Below the pieces are notes generated by a model that did not search any database, was not told the DNA's origin, and worked only from the letters and a program-made list of their open reading frames with translations. A DNA stretch of 64,000 bases, taken from the NCBI GenBank assembly GCA_021848145.1, contig JAJZMX010000002.1, forward strand, positions 143,503-207,502, written 5' to 3'. The stretch is from a bacterium. GTDB lineage: Bacteria; Patescibacteriota; Saccharimonadia; Saccharimonadales; UBA4665. Positions 17,710 through 25,685 of this stretch are shown one piece after another. The position numbers and the translations under genes were made by a program. Position 1 is the first letter of the stretch. Each line of letters begins with the position of its first letter.

Positions 17710-17936
17710 TATTCCTGGTCTCTTCGGTTTCTTAGTAATTCAGCAGGGTCGCCCTTGCTAGTCCAAACCCCCCTAAGGGCACCTACATTTTGGTGCCATA
17801 TTGGTTTTGTCGACAAAACAATATCCCCGCTATCATTAACAGTAGGGTAAAGCTTCATGCCAGGCTTGATACCAGACCTTTGACGGATTAATTTAGGGAT
17901 AACAATTTGGTTTTTGCTTGAAACTGTTGTAGTCAT
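17709..17936 (-). CDS. AbrB/MazE-type antitoxin (VapB-like)
   Basis: A 75-residue swapped-hairpin protein: TTVSSKNQIVIPKLIRQRSGIKPGMKLYP is the AbrB/SpoVT DNA-binding fold, followed by a tail (HQNVGALRGVWTSKG) that would wrap the PIN toxin. It probably represses its own promoter through the inverted repeat that starts 5 bases upstream. The ATG lies at or next to the predicted transcript start. A related pair occurs at 49.0-49.7 kb with the same GxLxGxWT tail motif. Confidence 0.85.
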   Translation of the reverse strand: MTTTVSSKNQIVIPKLIRQRSGIKPGMKLYPTVNDSGDIVLSTKPIWHQNVGALRGVWTSKGDPAELLRNRRDQE

Positions 17937-17940
17937 GCTT

Positions 17941-17980
17941 ATATTGTACTTTACCTAATTAAAAAAGTAAAGTACAATAT
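17941..17980 (-). promoter_or_regulatory. VapBC promoter-operator: perfect 14-bp inverted repeat
   Basis: ATATTGTACTTTAC (17941-17954) and GTAAAGTACAATAT (17967-17980) are perfect inverted copies 12 bases apart. On the minus strand TTTACT (17966-17971), 17 bases and TACAAT (17943-17948) form a promoter wholly inside the repeat, with transcription expected at the antitoxin ATG. Confidence 0.75.
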
Positions 17981-18027
17981 TTTATAAATTTACTTTTATA
18001 TCTAAAGGATGTTGCTTCGCCTAGTTA

Positions 18028-18136
18028 ACGATTCTATAAACCCAGGTGAATATCCACGAGTATGCTTATCGTCCGGTTCAGTAACTTAAAACTGAGTTCA
18101 AAAGGTTGGTTTGAAACATAACTATACCACAAGAAA
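18028..18136 (-). pseudogene. Frameshifted remnant of a recombinase-like C-terminus (copy 1)
   Basis: On the minus strand one frame reads NQPFELSFKL; a one-base shift later another frame reads TEPDDKHTRGYSPGFIES. Together they match the intact tail FELSFKLPESDDKRTRGYSPKFIE of copy 2 at 18788-19009, with clear nucleotide identity over about 95 bases. This is a decayed duplicate. The stretch 17981-18183 contains nothing else convincing. Confidence 0.6.
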
Positions 18137-18183
18137 CAGGTGAAGACATGCTTGTCATTATAACAGATGAACGATACAGCATC

Positions 18184-18221
18184 TTGACATAATAATATAT
18201 ATTTCATATACTTATTATTAT
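18184..18221 (+). promoter_or_regulatory. RelB/YafQ promoter with overlapping inverted repeat
   Basis: TTGACA (18184-18189), 17 bases, TATACT (18207-18212): near-consensus. ATAATAATA (18189-18197) and TATTATTAT (18213-18221) form an inverted repeat covering the -10 box and the start codon at 18220, a likely autoregulatory operator. Predicted transcription begins at the ATG. Confidence 0.7.
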
Positions 18222-18507
18222 GAATACAACAACTCTTCATATACCTATGGACAAAACTATACGAGAAAAGCTTGAGGCTAAGGCTAGGAGACTTGGCTTT
18301 GACTCTGCCCAGGCATATATTCGCGTGTGGGCTAAAGCAGAAGCTGAAAACCGCATTCTAAGTTTTGATGATGACGATTGGGGTGAACCTAGTGCCGCTG
18401 CCGTCAAGCGACTTAATAAAGCAGCAGACGATGCAAAGCAGGGTAAGAATGTTAGTGAGCCTTTCTACTCCGTAGAAGAAATGATGGCCCATTTAGATAA
18501 ACTATGA
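18220..18507 (+). CDS. RelB/DinJ-type antitoxin
   Basis: A 95-residue protein: TTTLHIPMDKTIREKLEAKARRLGFDSAQAYIRVW is a ribbon-helix-helix N-terminus of the RelB/DinJ family; the acidic C-terminus (LSFDDDDWGEP, then SVEEMMAHLD) would neutralise the toxin. It overlaps the toxin start by 4 bases (ATGA). No ribosome-binding site is present and the ATG coincides with the predicted transcript start. Confidence 0.82.
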   Translation: MNTTTLHIPMDKTIREKLEAKARRLGFDSAQAYIRVWAKAEAENRILSFDDDDWGEPSAAAVKRLNKAADDAKQGKNVSEPFYSVEEMMAHLDKL

Positions 18508-18773
18508 AGCCAATTCGCCTAACCAAAGGCTTTGAGAAGCACTATAAGCAGAGAATTGCTCCAATCAAAAACTTAAGAGGCGTATATCTGGCTCGAGTTT
18601 CTGCTTTTCACAATGGTGAGCGTGGTTACCCTCTTGATGACCATGCCATCAAGGGTAAACTAAAAGGCAAAAGAGCTTTTAGCATAGCTGGAGATGTAAG
18701 AGTTGTTTACGAAGAAACCGATGGAGCAATAATTTTTCTAGATGTGGGCAGCCATAACCAGGTCTATAACTAA
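18504..18773 (+). CDS. YafQ/RelE-superfamily mRNA interferase toxin
   Basis: An 89-residue toxin: LTKGFEKHYKQRI at the N-terminus, then YPLDDHAIKGKLKGKRAFSIAGDVRVVYEE and FLDVGSHNQVYN, the LxDHxLxGxxxGxRxxxxxxDxRVVY...GxHxxVY pattern of YafQ. The family cuts mRNA on the ribosome. The His/Arg/Asp residues of the pattern are present, so it is likely functional. It is translationally coupled to its antitoxin. Confidence 0.85.
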   Translation: MKPIRLTKGFEKHYKQRIAPIKNLRGVYLARVSAFHNGERGYPLDDHAIKGKLKGKRAFSIAGDVRVVYEETDGAIIFLDVGSHNQVYN

Positions 18774-18787
18774 CAAGTCTCAAAGTT

Positions 18788-19009
18788 CTATAGCTTTTCA
18801 ATAAACTTTGGTGAATACCCACGTGTTCGTTTGTCGTCTGACTCTGGTAACTTAAAGCTTAGCTCAAAAGGTCGGTTTATTTCGTAACTATACCGATCGT
18901 TAGCATTCAACCCTACATGTAATTCCGTTATTGGTCGTAAAACATGGATACTTCCGCATATTTCTACTTTCTCCTTTGTTGCTATTACTTTATCAACTAT
19001 CTTGCGCAC
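18788..19009 (-). pseudogene. Recombinase-like C-terminal fragment (copy 2)
   Basis: A 73-codon frame reading VDKVIATKEKVEICGSIHV, then HVGLNANDRYSYEINRPF and RTRGYSPKFIEKL. The style (VxKVxATxExVxIxGxIxV) resembles the C-terminal end of large serine recombinases as I remember them; the catalytic domain and zinc ribbon are absent. It may be a fragment or a small protein in its own right. Two further copies exist (18028-18136 and 24325-24441). Confidence 0.45.
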
Positions 19010-19208
19010 ACAAGCTTACTATAGGCAGTAGTTTGCCTTTTCAGAGTTACCGCTATTTGCTTAACCCTAGAGACAGCCCCAGTGATAGCTTTTGCTTCAC
19101 GAACTGCCTTACCGCTTATCTAGCGAGTACAGTTTCTTAACGCAGTAGAAGTGTGAGGCCGCTTGGGTAGTGATACACCAGCACGTCTCGCCTAGCACTA
19201 TAATAATG
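19010..19208. other. Gap with a possible third variable-region-like tail
   Basis: No gene is seen. At 19170-19204 the plus strand contains GCTTGGG, ACACCAGCACGT and CTCGCCTAGCA, resembling the tails at 21341-21433 and 24126-24215 with a roughly 12-base deletion. It is too short and decayed to be certain. Confidence 0.3.
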
Positions 19209-21134
19209 CTAGCTTATCGTGGCTTCAATAAAACTGTGAATGGTTTGTGGCAGCTTATCAGGGTTGTTAACTCTCCGAGCGTTAGGGCGGTATAGGTGCT
19301 CTGCTTTACGTGAGCCAATACTGATGCCATACACGAACCAGCCGTCGCCGCGTAGCCTATCAATTGCTTCCCGCGCTCTATAGGAAGTGTCATGGTAACC
19401 GTCATTACTGGCGCCATCAGATACAGCAATTAGGATTTTACGGCGGTCGGGCTCGCTAGACCAACTTTCTATTTCTTCAAGAGCCAAAAAGTCCTGAGTA
19501 CTACTGCCGTTTGGATTGGCTAATGCTGCATACGTATCAAGCCGTTCCTTGGGCGATACTCTGGTAGATAACGGCTTAACGCAGGCGGCCTCATCGCCGA
19601 AGATATAGATAGCTGTACGAATATCAAGTTCCAGGTCAATCTTATGAGCGGCTTCGGCTTCTTCTACATCGCGCTGCAGAGCTGCTAATCCTTCAAGCCC
19701 AATAACAGCCGTGGAAGCGGCGTTAACTGCCTTTTCACCTTTCATAGAGTGCGAAACGTCAAACATAAATACGTAGTCAGTTTTGCCTATAGCTTGTGTT
19801 TCTCCTTTTTTGGTTTCGTAATCTTTGAAAGCCTCTGGTTCCTCAACATTATTGCGTACGTCTATTACTGTTTGTACCAATCGGTCAGGGTCTAAAACAG
19901 CTCCCTCAGTAAACGTACGGCGGCTCAGGCCGCGCTTTTGGGCCACGCGCTCGTTAATGACGCGCTGGAAGACGTCTCGCATTTCGGCGATTGCAGACTG
20001 CCATTTTACAATTTCAGCATTGTAACGGCGCTGCTCTTGTAGGGAGTGGCCTGTTTCATCACGAACTTTTTTGTCTAACATACGCTCGTGTTCGCTCTGT
20101 GCCGTGTGCGGTGAGTTTTTCCGAGAAGGCGAGTGCGTATGTTCTTCGGCGTGATAATGCAGCTTGTCGTGTTCTTCCTCACTCATCGGCTCGGGGTGGC
20201 GGTTTTGTTTATAGTCTTCATAGTAGGAGCCAAAGCGTTCACTATCACTTTGCTGCTCGCTTTCGCCACTTTGCGGCTGGCCTCCAGACGACTTATTGCC
20301 AGTCTGGTTTTGTTTTTCTTGCTGTCCTTGGCTTTGTTGTTGATTTCCACCATCTCCTTGGGCTTCGCCATTTTGGCTCTGGCGGTTAGGGTCTTGGCGG
20401 TCTTGTTCAATCAATCCTTCATAAACTGGATAAATAATTCTAGTCCAGATACTGAAACGCTCATCTCCACCCATTGCTTCATGGGCGGATTTAGCAACCG
20501 CTGTGCTGTACTTAATTACGTCGCCCTGACCTTGATAATTACGTAATCCTGCAATAGCCTCATCAACTTCAGGCAGCACGGTCGTTTCGCTGTCTGGCAC
20601 CATTTCTTGGCGTATTACCTTATAAAGAAACTGGAGATGGCGCGGTATTTGGGTGTAATCGGTTTCAGCAAACAGTTTCTCCTTGTAAAGTTGTGCAGCA
20701 ACACCTCTCATGCGCGGCAGAACAGCGTGTATTAAATTATTGCCAGCAACATCGGCAAATATATTATGAAAGATAGCTTGCGGCTTGCCTTGTTTAGCGA
20801 AGTTGATTATGCGTTCCGTCAGCTTAGGTTCTGTAACCTTTTCGCGGAGGTGGGCAGCTATCTCATGTAGTGTGGCGTAGCTGGTCATATCAGGGGTATA
20901 TCCCTTTTCTATAAAGAAGCCCGGGTCGGCAGTAACAACATTGCCGTCGGCTTCCAGATCAGTTGCCCACTTGTCGCCGATTTGAATGTTCAAGTCCATA
21001 CCGAACAGTCGGCTCAAGTGTGGTGCAATGTCTCGTAGGAAGGTTTCGGCCTGCTGCAGACCAGTAGCTATTTCCTCAGGGGTGGGTGCTGTTGGCTCTG
21101 GATTACCAAGCGGTAAAATGATTTTTTCTGACAT
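19209..21134 (-). CDS. vWA-domain protein (MoxR partner)
   Basis: A 641-residue protein. Residues 1-230 are helical and include SYATLHEIAAHLRE, reminiscent of the N-terminal region of CobT/vWA proteins. Residues 240-330 are Gln/Gly/Ser-rich and disordered. The C-terminal third is a von Willebrand A domain with a MIDAS motif FDVSHSM near residue 455, a Thr in NGSSTQDF near 545 and VSDGASNDG near 575, so metal binding is probably intact. It is transcribed divergently from a MoxR-like ATPase. vWA-MoxR pairs act as chaperone or conflict systems; the client is unknown. Confidence 0.82.
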   Translation of the reverse strand: MSEKIILPLGNPEPTAPTPEEIATGLQQAETFLRDIAPHLSRLFGMDLNIQIGDKWATDLEADGNVVTADPGFFIEKGYTPDMTSYATLHEIAAHLREKVTEPKLTERIINFAKQGKPQAIFHNIFADVAGNNLIHAVLPRMRGVAAQLYKEKLFAETDYTQIPRHLQFLYKVIRQEMVPDSETTVLPEVDEAIAGLRNYQGQGDVIKYSTAVAKSAHEAMGGDERFSIWTRIIYPVYEGLIEQDRQDPNRQSQNGEAQGDGGNQQQSQGQQEKQNQTGNKSSGGQPQSGESEQQSDSERFGSYYEDYKQNRHPEPMSEEEHDKLHYHAEEHTHSPSRKNSPHTAQSEHERMLDKKVRDETGHSLQEQRRYNAEIVKWQSAIAEMRDVFQRVINERVAQKRGLSRRTFTEGAVLDPDRLVQTVIDVRNNVEEPEAFKDYETKKGETQAIGKTDYVFMFDVSHSMKGEKAVNAASTAVIGLEGLAALQRDVEEAEAAHKIDLELDIRTAIYIFGDEAACVKPLSTRVSPKERLDTYAALANPNGSSTQDFLALEEIESWSSEPDRRKILIAVSDGASNDGYHDTSYRAREAIDRLRGDGWFVYGISIGSRKAEHLYRPNARRVNNPDKLPQTIHSFIEATIS

Positions 21135-21154
21135 ACATGTTTATTTTTACTACA

Positions 21155-21193
21155 TTTTATGCTATGATTGTAGCAGGTTTTCAAAAACAAAAA
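21155..21193. promoter_or_regulatory. Divergent promoter region, older copy
   Basis: On the plus strand an extended -10 (TGC then TATGAT, 21163-21168) precedes a CAAAAACAAAAA tract (21182-21193). On the minus strand TACAAT (21167-21172) would serve the vWA gene, with its -35 in the T-rich complement of that tract. The plus-strand pattern recurs at 21472-21510 with identical spacing. Confidence 0.5.
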
Positions 21194-21221
21194 CACTGGT
21201 AACGGCTATAATGAACCCATT

Positions 21222-21433
21222 ATGACGCAGCATTCTTCCTCGTCAGAGTTTTCGTTTGATTTTAACCCAGGTCTTGATGCTAAATTAGAAGCTGCATATA
21301 TCCGAAAAGTTGAAAGCGGCCACGCTGCTCCAGCCGCGCTGGTAACTGGGACGAAGTAATCCGGGTCAAATCGGACTTGGGCTGGGCTAACTACCAGGAT
21401 GACAATGTACGTGTTCGCCTCGCAGTGATATGA
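21222..21433 (+). pseudogene. Deleted duplicate: ATPase-type tail joined to variable-region-like tail
   Basis: From an ATG at 21222 one frame reads SEFSFDFNPGLDAKLEAAY, closely matching SEFSFDLYPGLDPELKAAY near the C-terminus of the MoxR protein, and stops at 21356. A second frame overlapping it from 21341 reads GNWDEVIRVKSDLG then WANYQDDNVRVRLAVI, matching the tail of the broken gene at 24126-24215. This looks like a decayed copy of the MoxR gene plus its downstream gene, with the middle deleted. Confidence 0.55.
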
Positions 21434-21471
21434 TTTGTGACTTGAACCTTTCAACTTCTCTTTTCCTTGCT

Positions 21472-21510
21472 TTTTATGCTATAATTACCAGAGAAGTACA
21501 AAAACAAAAA
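21472..21510 (+). promoter_or_regulatory. MoxR-like gene promoter and A-rich leader
   Basis: TTTTATGC then TATAAT (21480-21485) is an extended -10 box; CAAAAACAAAAA follows at 21499-21510, in a leader of about 45 bases that ends AAGAAGACGCAGGT before the ATG at 21536. Confidence 0.6.
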
Positions 21511-21535
21511 ATCAAAAAATTAAGAAGACGCAGGT

Positions 21536-23533
21536 ATGACAGAGGAACAGATACCACCGCAGGGTTTTAACCCGAATATGATTAACGAAGTGCCATCAGA
21601 GTGGCTCAAGTTCCCTCTGCGTTATTCTCGGGAAGGCTTTACTGCACCAGAAGATGCTATCGTTACTGAATATGAGCGTACGCCTGAAGGCTACCTAGAA
21701 ATTGAATGGCAATATCAAGAGGTGCAACGGGCTTTATCGTTGGATTTCAATAGCTTTACCGCGACGGCTTACAGCCGGCAACAGCTGGAGGAACTTGCCA
21801 CGCCTAAAGTGGCTGAAATTAACCAGCGCCGCCAAGAAAATTCGGCCGAGCCAGTAGACGTTACTACTGTAAGTGACACTTTTCTAAGACACGTTATACG
21901 ACCAAATTGGCATGACCATATTCCAGCCGATGATAGCGAGGAGAGCCAAGCAAACTGGGAGAAATTCAAAGGCCAATTTCCTGAAAGCATTCAGATTAAC
22001 CTAGAGGAATTGCGAGAACTTGACGGCAAAATGCGGGCGCTATCCAACGATGAACAGTTAAGAACCGAAGTGCAATCGTTACATGCTGAACGAATATTAG
22101 TTATTCGGGCGGCCTCGGCATTCTTGGCTGCTGACCGTAAAGTTAATGACTTATCACGCCGCGCGGCTGAAGTGTATAGAGCAGCTGGTATCTCAAATCG
22201 CTCGCTGACAGCTGCGGAACAACGTCATATTCAACGCTTACAGGAACAGCAGTTTCGTATTAAAGAAGCTCGCGGCCAAAAAATCACATCACAGAAACAG
22301 CTTGGCGATGTGAGAGCAGAGCTTAGACGGCGTATAGACATTAAGCGCCGCCGTGATTTTGAGCGCGGTATTGTTATGACCGACCAAATGCAGGGAATTA
22401 TTGATGAACTGTTGCCGTCATTAGCGCAGGGTAAGCCAGCATTGCTAGTAGGCGAGACTGGTGGGGCAAAAACAGCACTAGCTGAATATATTTCACGGCA
22501 GTATTTTGGTGCCGAGCCAGAGTTTATATCTGGTTATGGCGACGTAAACAGTTACCAGGTAATGGGTAAAATGACGCTTCGCAACGAAGACGGCACAACG
22601 GTTTCTGACTTTTTACCAGGGCCAGTAGTACGGGCTATGGAAGCTGGTAAACCTCTTATATTGGACGAAATTAACGCTATGCCCGCTGAGTTTTTGAAGC
22701 GTCTGAACAAGATTGTGCAACTTCGGCCAGGGGATAAATTTATTGTTCAAGAGGATAGTGGTCGAGAGGTAACAGTTAAGCCAGGCTTCGTAATTATCGG
22801 TACCGCCAACGAGAAATCTAAGCGATATAAAGGCGTGGAAGATTTGAGCGTAGAGTTTCAAAATCGCTTTGGAGCTAATGTGGTGCGGGTGCATTATCCA
22901 GACTACGATGTGGTTTACGGACAACCGCCTGTTGAAAATGCCGTTATCGCTAAGGCAGCTTTAACAGACCGTTCTGGCAATCTTGTGTCAGGCGTTAATG
23001 TTGACGAATTAGAACGATTTGTGCGAGCCTGCCACGTTACTCAGCAGGTATTTAGCGGCAACTTTGGCCAAGGCTTCCGTGATTATGTATCGTCTGAGCA
23101 CATTGCTGATAATAAGCCAGGGCTTGATGAAGCAGTGCTGGCTCCACGTACAATGGTGGCTTTGCTGGAAAAGGTACGCGACAGTTATGGCAAGGTAACG
23201 CTTGAAGCAGCTTTGCAGCGGTTTGTAACAGGCATAAAGAGCGAGAATGACAAGAAGCAAATGACCCTGATATTACAGGGCTACGGCTTCTTAGGCTCAA
23301 GCGGCAGTATGCCAAACCAAGCTCACTCAGAGTTTTCATTTGACCTCTATCCAGGCTTAGATCCCGAGCTAAAAGCGGCCTATGATAGTAATGTAAAATT
23401 TGAAACAGCTATTGCAGCACTCGCAGCTCAGGACTGGAACGTACCTAATCTGAGGATAGTTTCAAGAGATAATGCGAAAAACATATATGCGAAAAACCTA
23501 TATAAGGATAACTTTGATAAGAAACTAGATTGA
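21536..23533 (+). CDS. MoxR-family AAA+ ATPase
   Basis: A 665-residue protein with about 270 residues of helical N-terminal region (coiled coil around 160-270). It is followed by an AAA+ core of MoxR type: Walker A GETGGAKTAL near 303, GDVNSYQVMGKM, Walker B PLILDEINAM near 375, and the sensor segment FVIIGTANEKSKRYKG and FQNRFG. The GxxGxAKT form is characteristic of MoxR rather than of Clp or RuvB. The C-terminus carries SEFSFDLYPGLD, also found in the fragment at 21222. It pairs with the divergent vWA gene and is followed by a broken gene. Confidence 0.85.
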   Translation: MTEEQIPPQGFNPNMINEVPSEWLKFPLRYSREGFTAPEDAIVTEYERTPEGYLEIEWQYQEVQRALSLDFNSFTATAYSRQQLEELATPKVAEINQRRQENSAEPVDVTTVSDTFLRHVIRPNWHDHIPADDSEESQANWEKFKGQFPESIQINLEELRELDGKMRALSNDEQLRTEVQSLHAERILVIRAASAFLAADRKVNDLSRRAAEVYRAAGISNRSLTAAEQRHIQRLQEQQFRIKEARGQKITSQKQLGDVRAELRRRIDIKRRRDFERGIVMTDQMQGIIDELLPSLAQGKPALLVGETGGAKTALAEYISRQYFGAEPEFISGYGDVNSYQVMGKMTLRNEDGTTVSDFLPGPVVRAMEAGKPLILDEINAMPAEFLKRLNKIVQLRPGDKFIVQEDSGREVTVKPGFVIIGTANEKSKRYKGVEDLSVEFQNRFGANVVRVHYPDYDVVYGQPPVENAVIAKAALTDRSGNLVSGVNVDELERFVRACHVTQQVFSGNFGQGFRDYVSSEHIADNKPGLDEAVLAPRTMVALLEKVRDSYGKVTLEAALQRFVTGIKSENDKKQMTLILQGYGFLGSSGSMPNQAHSEFSFDLYPGLDPELKAAYDSNVKFETAIAALAAQDWNVPNLRIVSRDNAKNIYAKNLYKDNFDKKLD

Positions 23534-23534
23534 G

Positions 23535-24215
23535 GGCCCGACTAAACCTAACTTCGGAGCAACTGTAAACCGTTTACACGAGGCTCAACTGGATCTTAAT
23601 AACTCTGCCGAAACTACACTGTCAGGCGAGCGGATTGGTGACACAATGCGGTTAGTTGCTGTGCCATGGAAGGTGTTAAAAGAAGCGCTTGACAATTTGC
23701 CAGACTGGGTGAACCGAATGCGCCGCGCATAAGGCAATAACGAAGATGATTACATCAACGACGACTTGCTAGAAGCTATAAACTCCGACAAACCAATGTA
23801 TAGATCGCGGGACAACCCAGGGGTTATCTATACCGCTCGAGAATATCTTGATTATAAAATCAGCCAAGACGACCCTTGGGGCATTATGCTGATGCAAACG
23901 ATTAGCGAAGCAGGCGTTGATAGCCGGAAAGTCCAAAGCCATCAAGAATTAACAGGTAATGGCACAAGAACGCCAATGCTTGGGGGCCGGCCAGTTTGCA
24001 GCACGGGCATATTTGAATGGTTAGCTTTGATGTTGCAAGAACGGCCAGACGAACTGTCGCCATAAGACGTTTCATGGCTATTAGCGAATCGTATGTAAGT
24101 CGGAGGCGATCCGCACGTGCCGAATGGCGACTGGCGCGACGACCAGGTCAAGTCGGACTTGGACTGGGCCGACAACCAGGACGACAATGTGCTTCCTCGC
24201 CTAGCATTGATGTAA
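23535..24215 (+). pseudogene. Interrupted gene with C-type-lectin/DGR-like C-terminus
   Basis: A single frame can be read from 23529 to the TAA at 24213-24215, broken only by TAA codons at 23730, 24063 and 24096 and by no frameshift. Segments include RLHEAQLDLNNSAETTLSGE, GVIYTAREYLDYKISQDDPW, CSTGIFEWLALMLQERP, then GGDPHVPNGDWRDDQV and SDLDWADNQDDNVLPRLAL. The FEWLALxLQ...W...WA...RLA pattern is like C-type-lectin target proteins of diversity-generating retroelements. It starts at the 3' end of the MoxR gene and was probably its co-transcribed partner. It is either a pseudogene or, less likely, read through. Confidence 0.5.
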
Positions 24216-24324
24216 CTTTGCAGTTTGGTCTTTTTCGCTTCTTTTGAACTCTTTTTTTAGGCCAAATATATGGGTGAGTGTGGTGGGTCTGTAACTTACT
24301 ACTGTCCACCAACGGTTTTTGCGG

Positions 24325-24441
24325 CTATTTGATGTACTTTGGCAGGTAGCCACGGGTTCTATTATCTAGAGGTAGCATAGAAAAAGTGGAGTCAAATGGT
24401 ATGGTTGCGTCTTGTGCTTGCCAATATTTAATGCCGTTCAA
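24325..24441 (-). pseudogene. Recombinase-like C-terminal fragment (copy 3)
   Basis: A 38-codon frame from a TTG with AGGAAAGG just upstream reads IKYWQAQDATIPFDSTFSML then PLDNRTRGYLPKYIK, matching the RTRGYSPKFIE tail of copy 2. It could be a micropeptide, but as a shared tail it is more likely a remnant. The rest of 24216-24632 holds no gene that I can support. Confidence 0.45.
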
Positions 24442-24632
24442 AAACCTTTCCTTTGTTTATATTCTAATAGTTGCTTACTAATCTATAAAAGCATTGGAAA
24501 TTGTTTACGCTAATTAAGTTAAATGATAGTCTTATATTAGAGGTAATAATAGAAAAAAATGATAGGGTGGGTTAAAGCAAAAATCACTAAGCAAAAAGGG
24601 TACCTAAGCCTAAGCCATGAAGACGCTTATGG

Positions 24633-24638
24633 TATAAT
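24633..24638 (+). promoter_or_regulatory. Pilus operon -10 box
   Basis: TATAAT preceded by TGG, an extended -10, ends 9 bases before the pilM ATG; no Shine-Dalgarno, so transcription probably begins about 3 bases before the gene. Confidence 0.6.
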
Positions 24639-24647
24639 CGAGGCGTT

Positions 24648-25685
24648 ATGAGTCTATTAGACGGTAAGGTAGGGGACTTCTTTGGACTAGACATAGGAAC
24701 CAGTGGTATACGAATGGTTCGCTTAGCTCATCCTTCAAATGCATTACAGACTTATGCATACATGCCTATTGATACTAAAATTGCGATGAGTGATTCTAAG
24801 GCCGATGAGCAACAATTGGCCCAGGCGATAAAATCACTGGTAAGTAAATCTGGGGTTAGAACAAAAAATGTTGCGGTTGGATTACCTTCTCAAAAAGTAT
24901 TTACAACAGTGGTAGATACTGAAAAGTTAACTAAGGAGGAGTTGTCTAAATCCATAAGGCTGCAAGCTGACTCTTTAATTCCTACTCCTATAACTGAATC
25001 AAAAATAGATTGGGACCTTTTAGGGGCTTCACCAGTAGAAAAGACAAAAGTCGAGATACTTTTGTCTAGCGTGCAGAATAGTTATGCCGAATCACGACTA
25101 GATATGCTAGAGAGTATAGGCTTAAATGTTATTGCTTTTGAGCCTGATTCTTTGGCTCTAGTTCGAGCTCTAGTAGATCCCACATCAAATGTTCCACAGA
25201 TGATATTAGATATGGGTGGATTGGCTACAGACCTCATTATAGTAATGAACGGTTCGCCTAGACTTGTTCGTTCTATACCCACTGGATATGAGGCTATTGT
25301 AAGATCAGCTATGCAAAACTTGAACATAGATGACGCACAGGCTAGGCAATTTGTTGCAAAATTTGGACTCAATCCTCAAAAACTTGAAGGTCAAATATAC
25401 CATGCTATTAGTGGAACCGTAGACTTGTTGATGGGAGAAGTAGACAAATCAATTAAGTTTTTTTCTACCAGATATAGCGGTGCCAAGTTGGATAGGATTA
25501 TTGTGGCAGGTAGTGCAACATCTCTTCCTGAGTTTCCAGTATATTTGGCTAACAAATTTGGTGTAAATGTAGAGATAGGTAACGCGTGGCGAAATGTCTC
25601 GTATAGCCAGGACAGGCAGAATGAACTACTTGCAATATCCTCTCAGTTCAACGTAGCAGTCGGCCTAGCGGAGAGGAAAATATGA
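24648..25685 (+). CDS. pilM: Type IV pilus assembly protein PilM
   Basis: An actin-like cytoplasmic ATPase that ties the pilus inner-membrane complex together. GLDIGTSGIRMVRL at the N-terminus is the phosphate-1 motif, and MILDMGGLATDLIIV near residue 185 is phosphate 2. IIVAGSATSLPEFP near 285 is the adenosine loop. The 345-residue length is typical. It overlaps pilN by 4 bases (ATGA), the start of a tightly coupled operon. Confidence 0.93.
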   Translation: MSLLDGKVGDFFGLDIGTSGIRMVRLAHPSNALQTYAYMPIDTKIAMSDSKADEQQLAQAIKSLVSKSGVRTKNVAVGLPSQKVFTTVVDTEKLTKEELSKSIRLQADSLIPTPITESKIDWDLLGASPVEKTKVEILLSSVQNSYAESRLDMLESIGLNVIAFEPDSLALVRALVDPTSNVPQMILDMGGLATDLIIVMNGSPRLVRSIPTGYEAIVRSAMQNLNIDDAQARQFVAKFGLNPQKLEGQIYHAISGTVDLLMGEVDKSIKFFSTRYSGAKLDRIIVAGSATSLPEFPVYLANKFGVNVEIGNAWRNVSYSQDRQNELLAISSQFNVAVGLAERKI

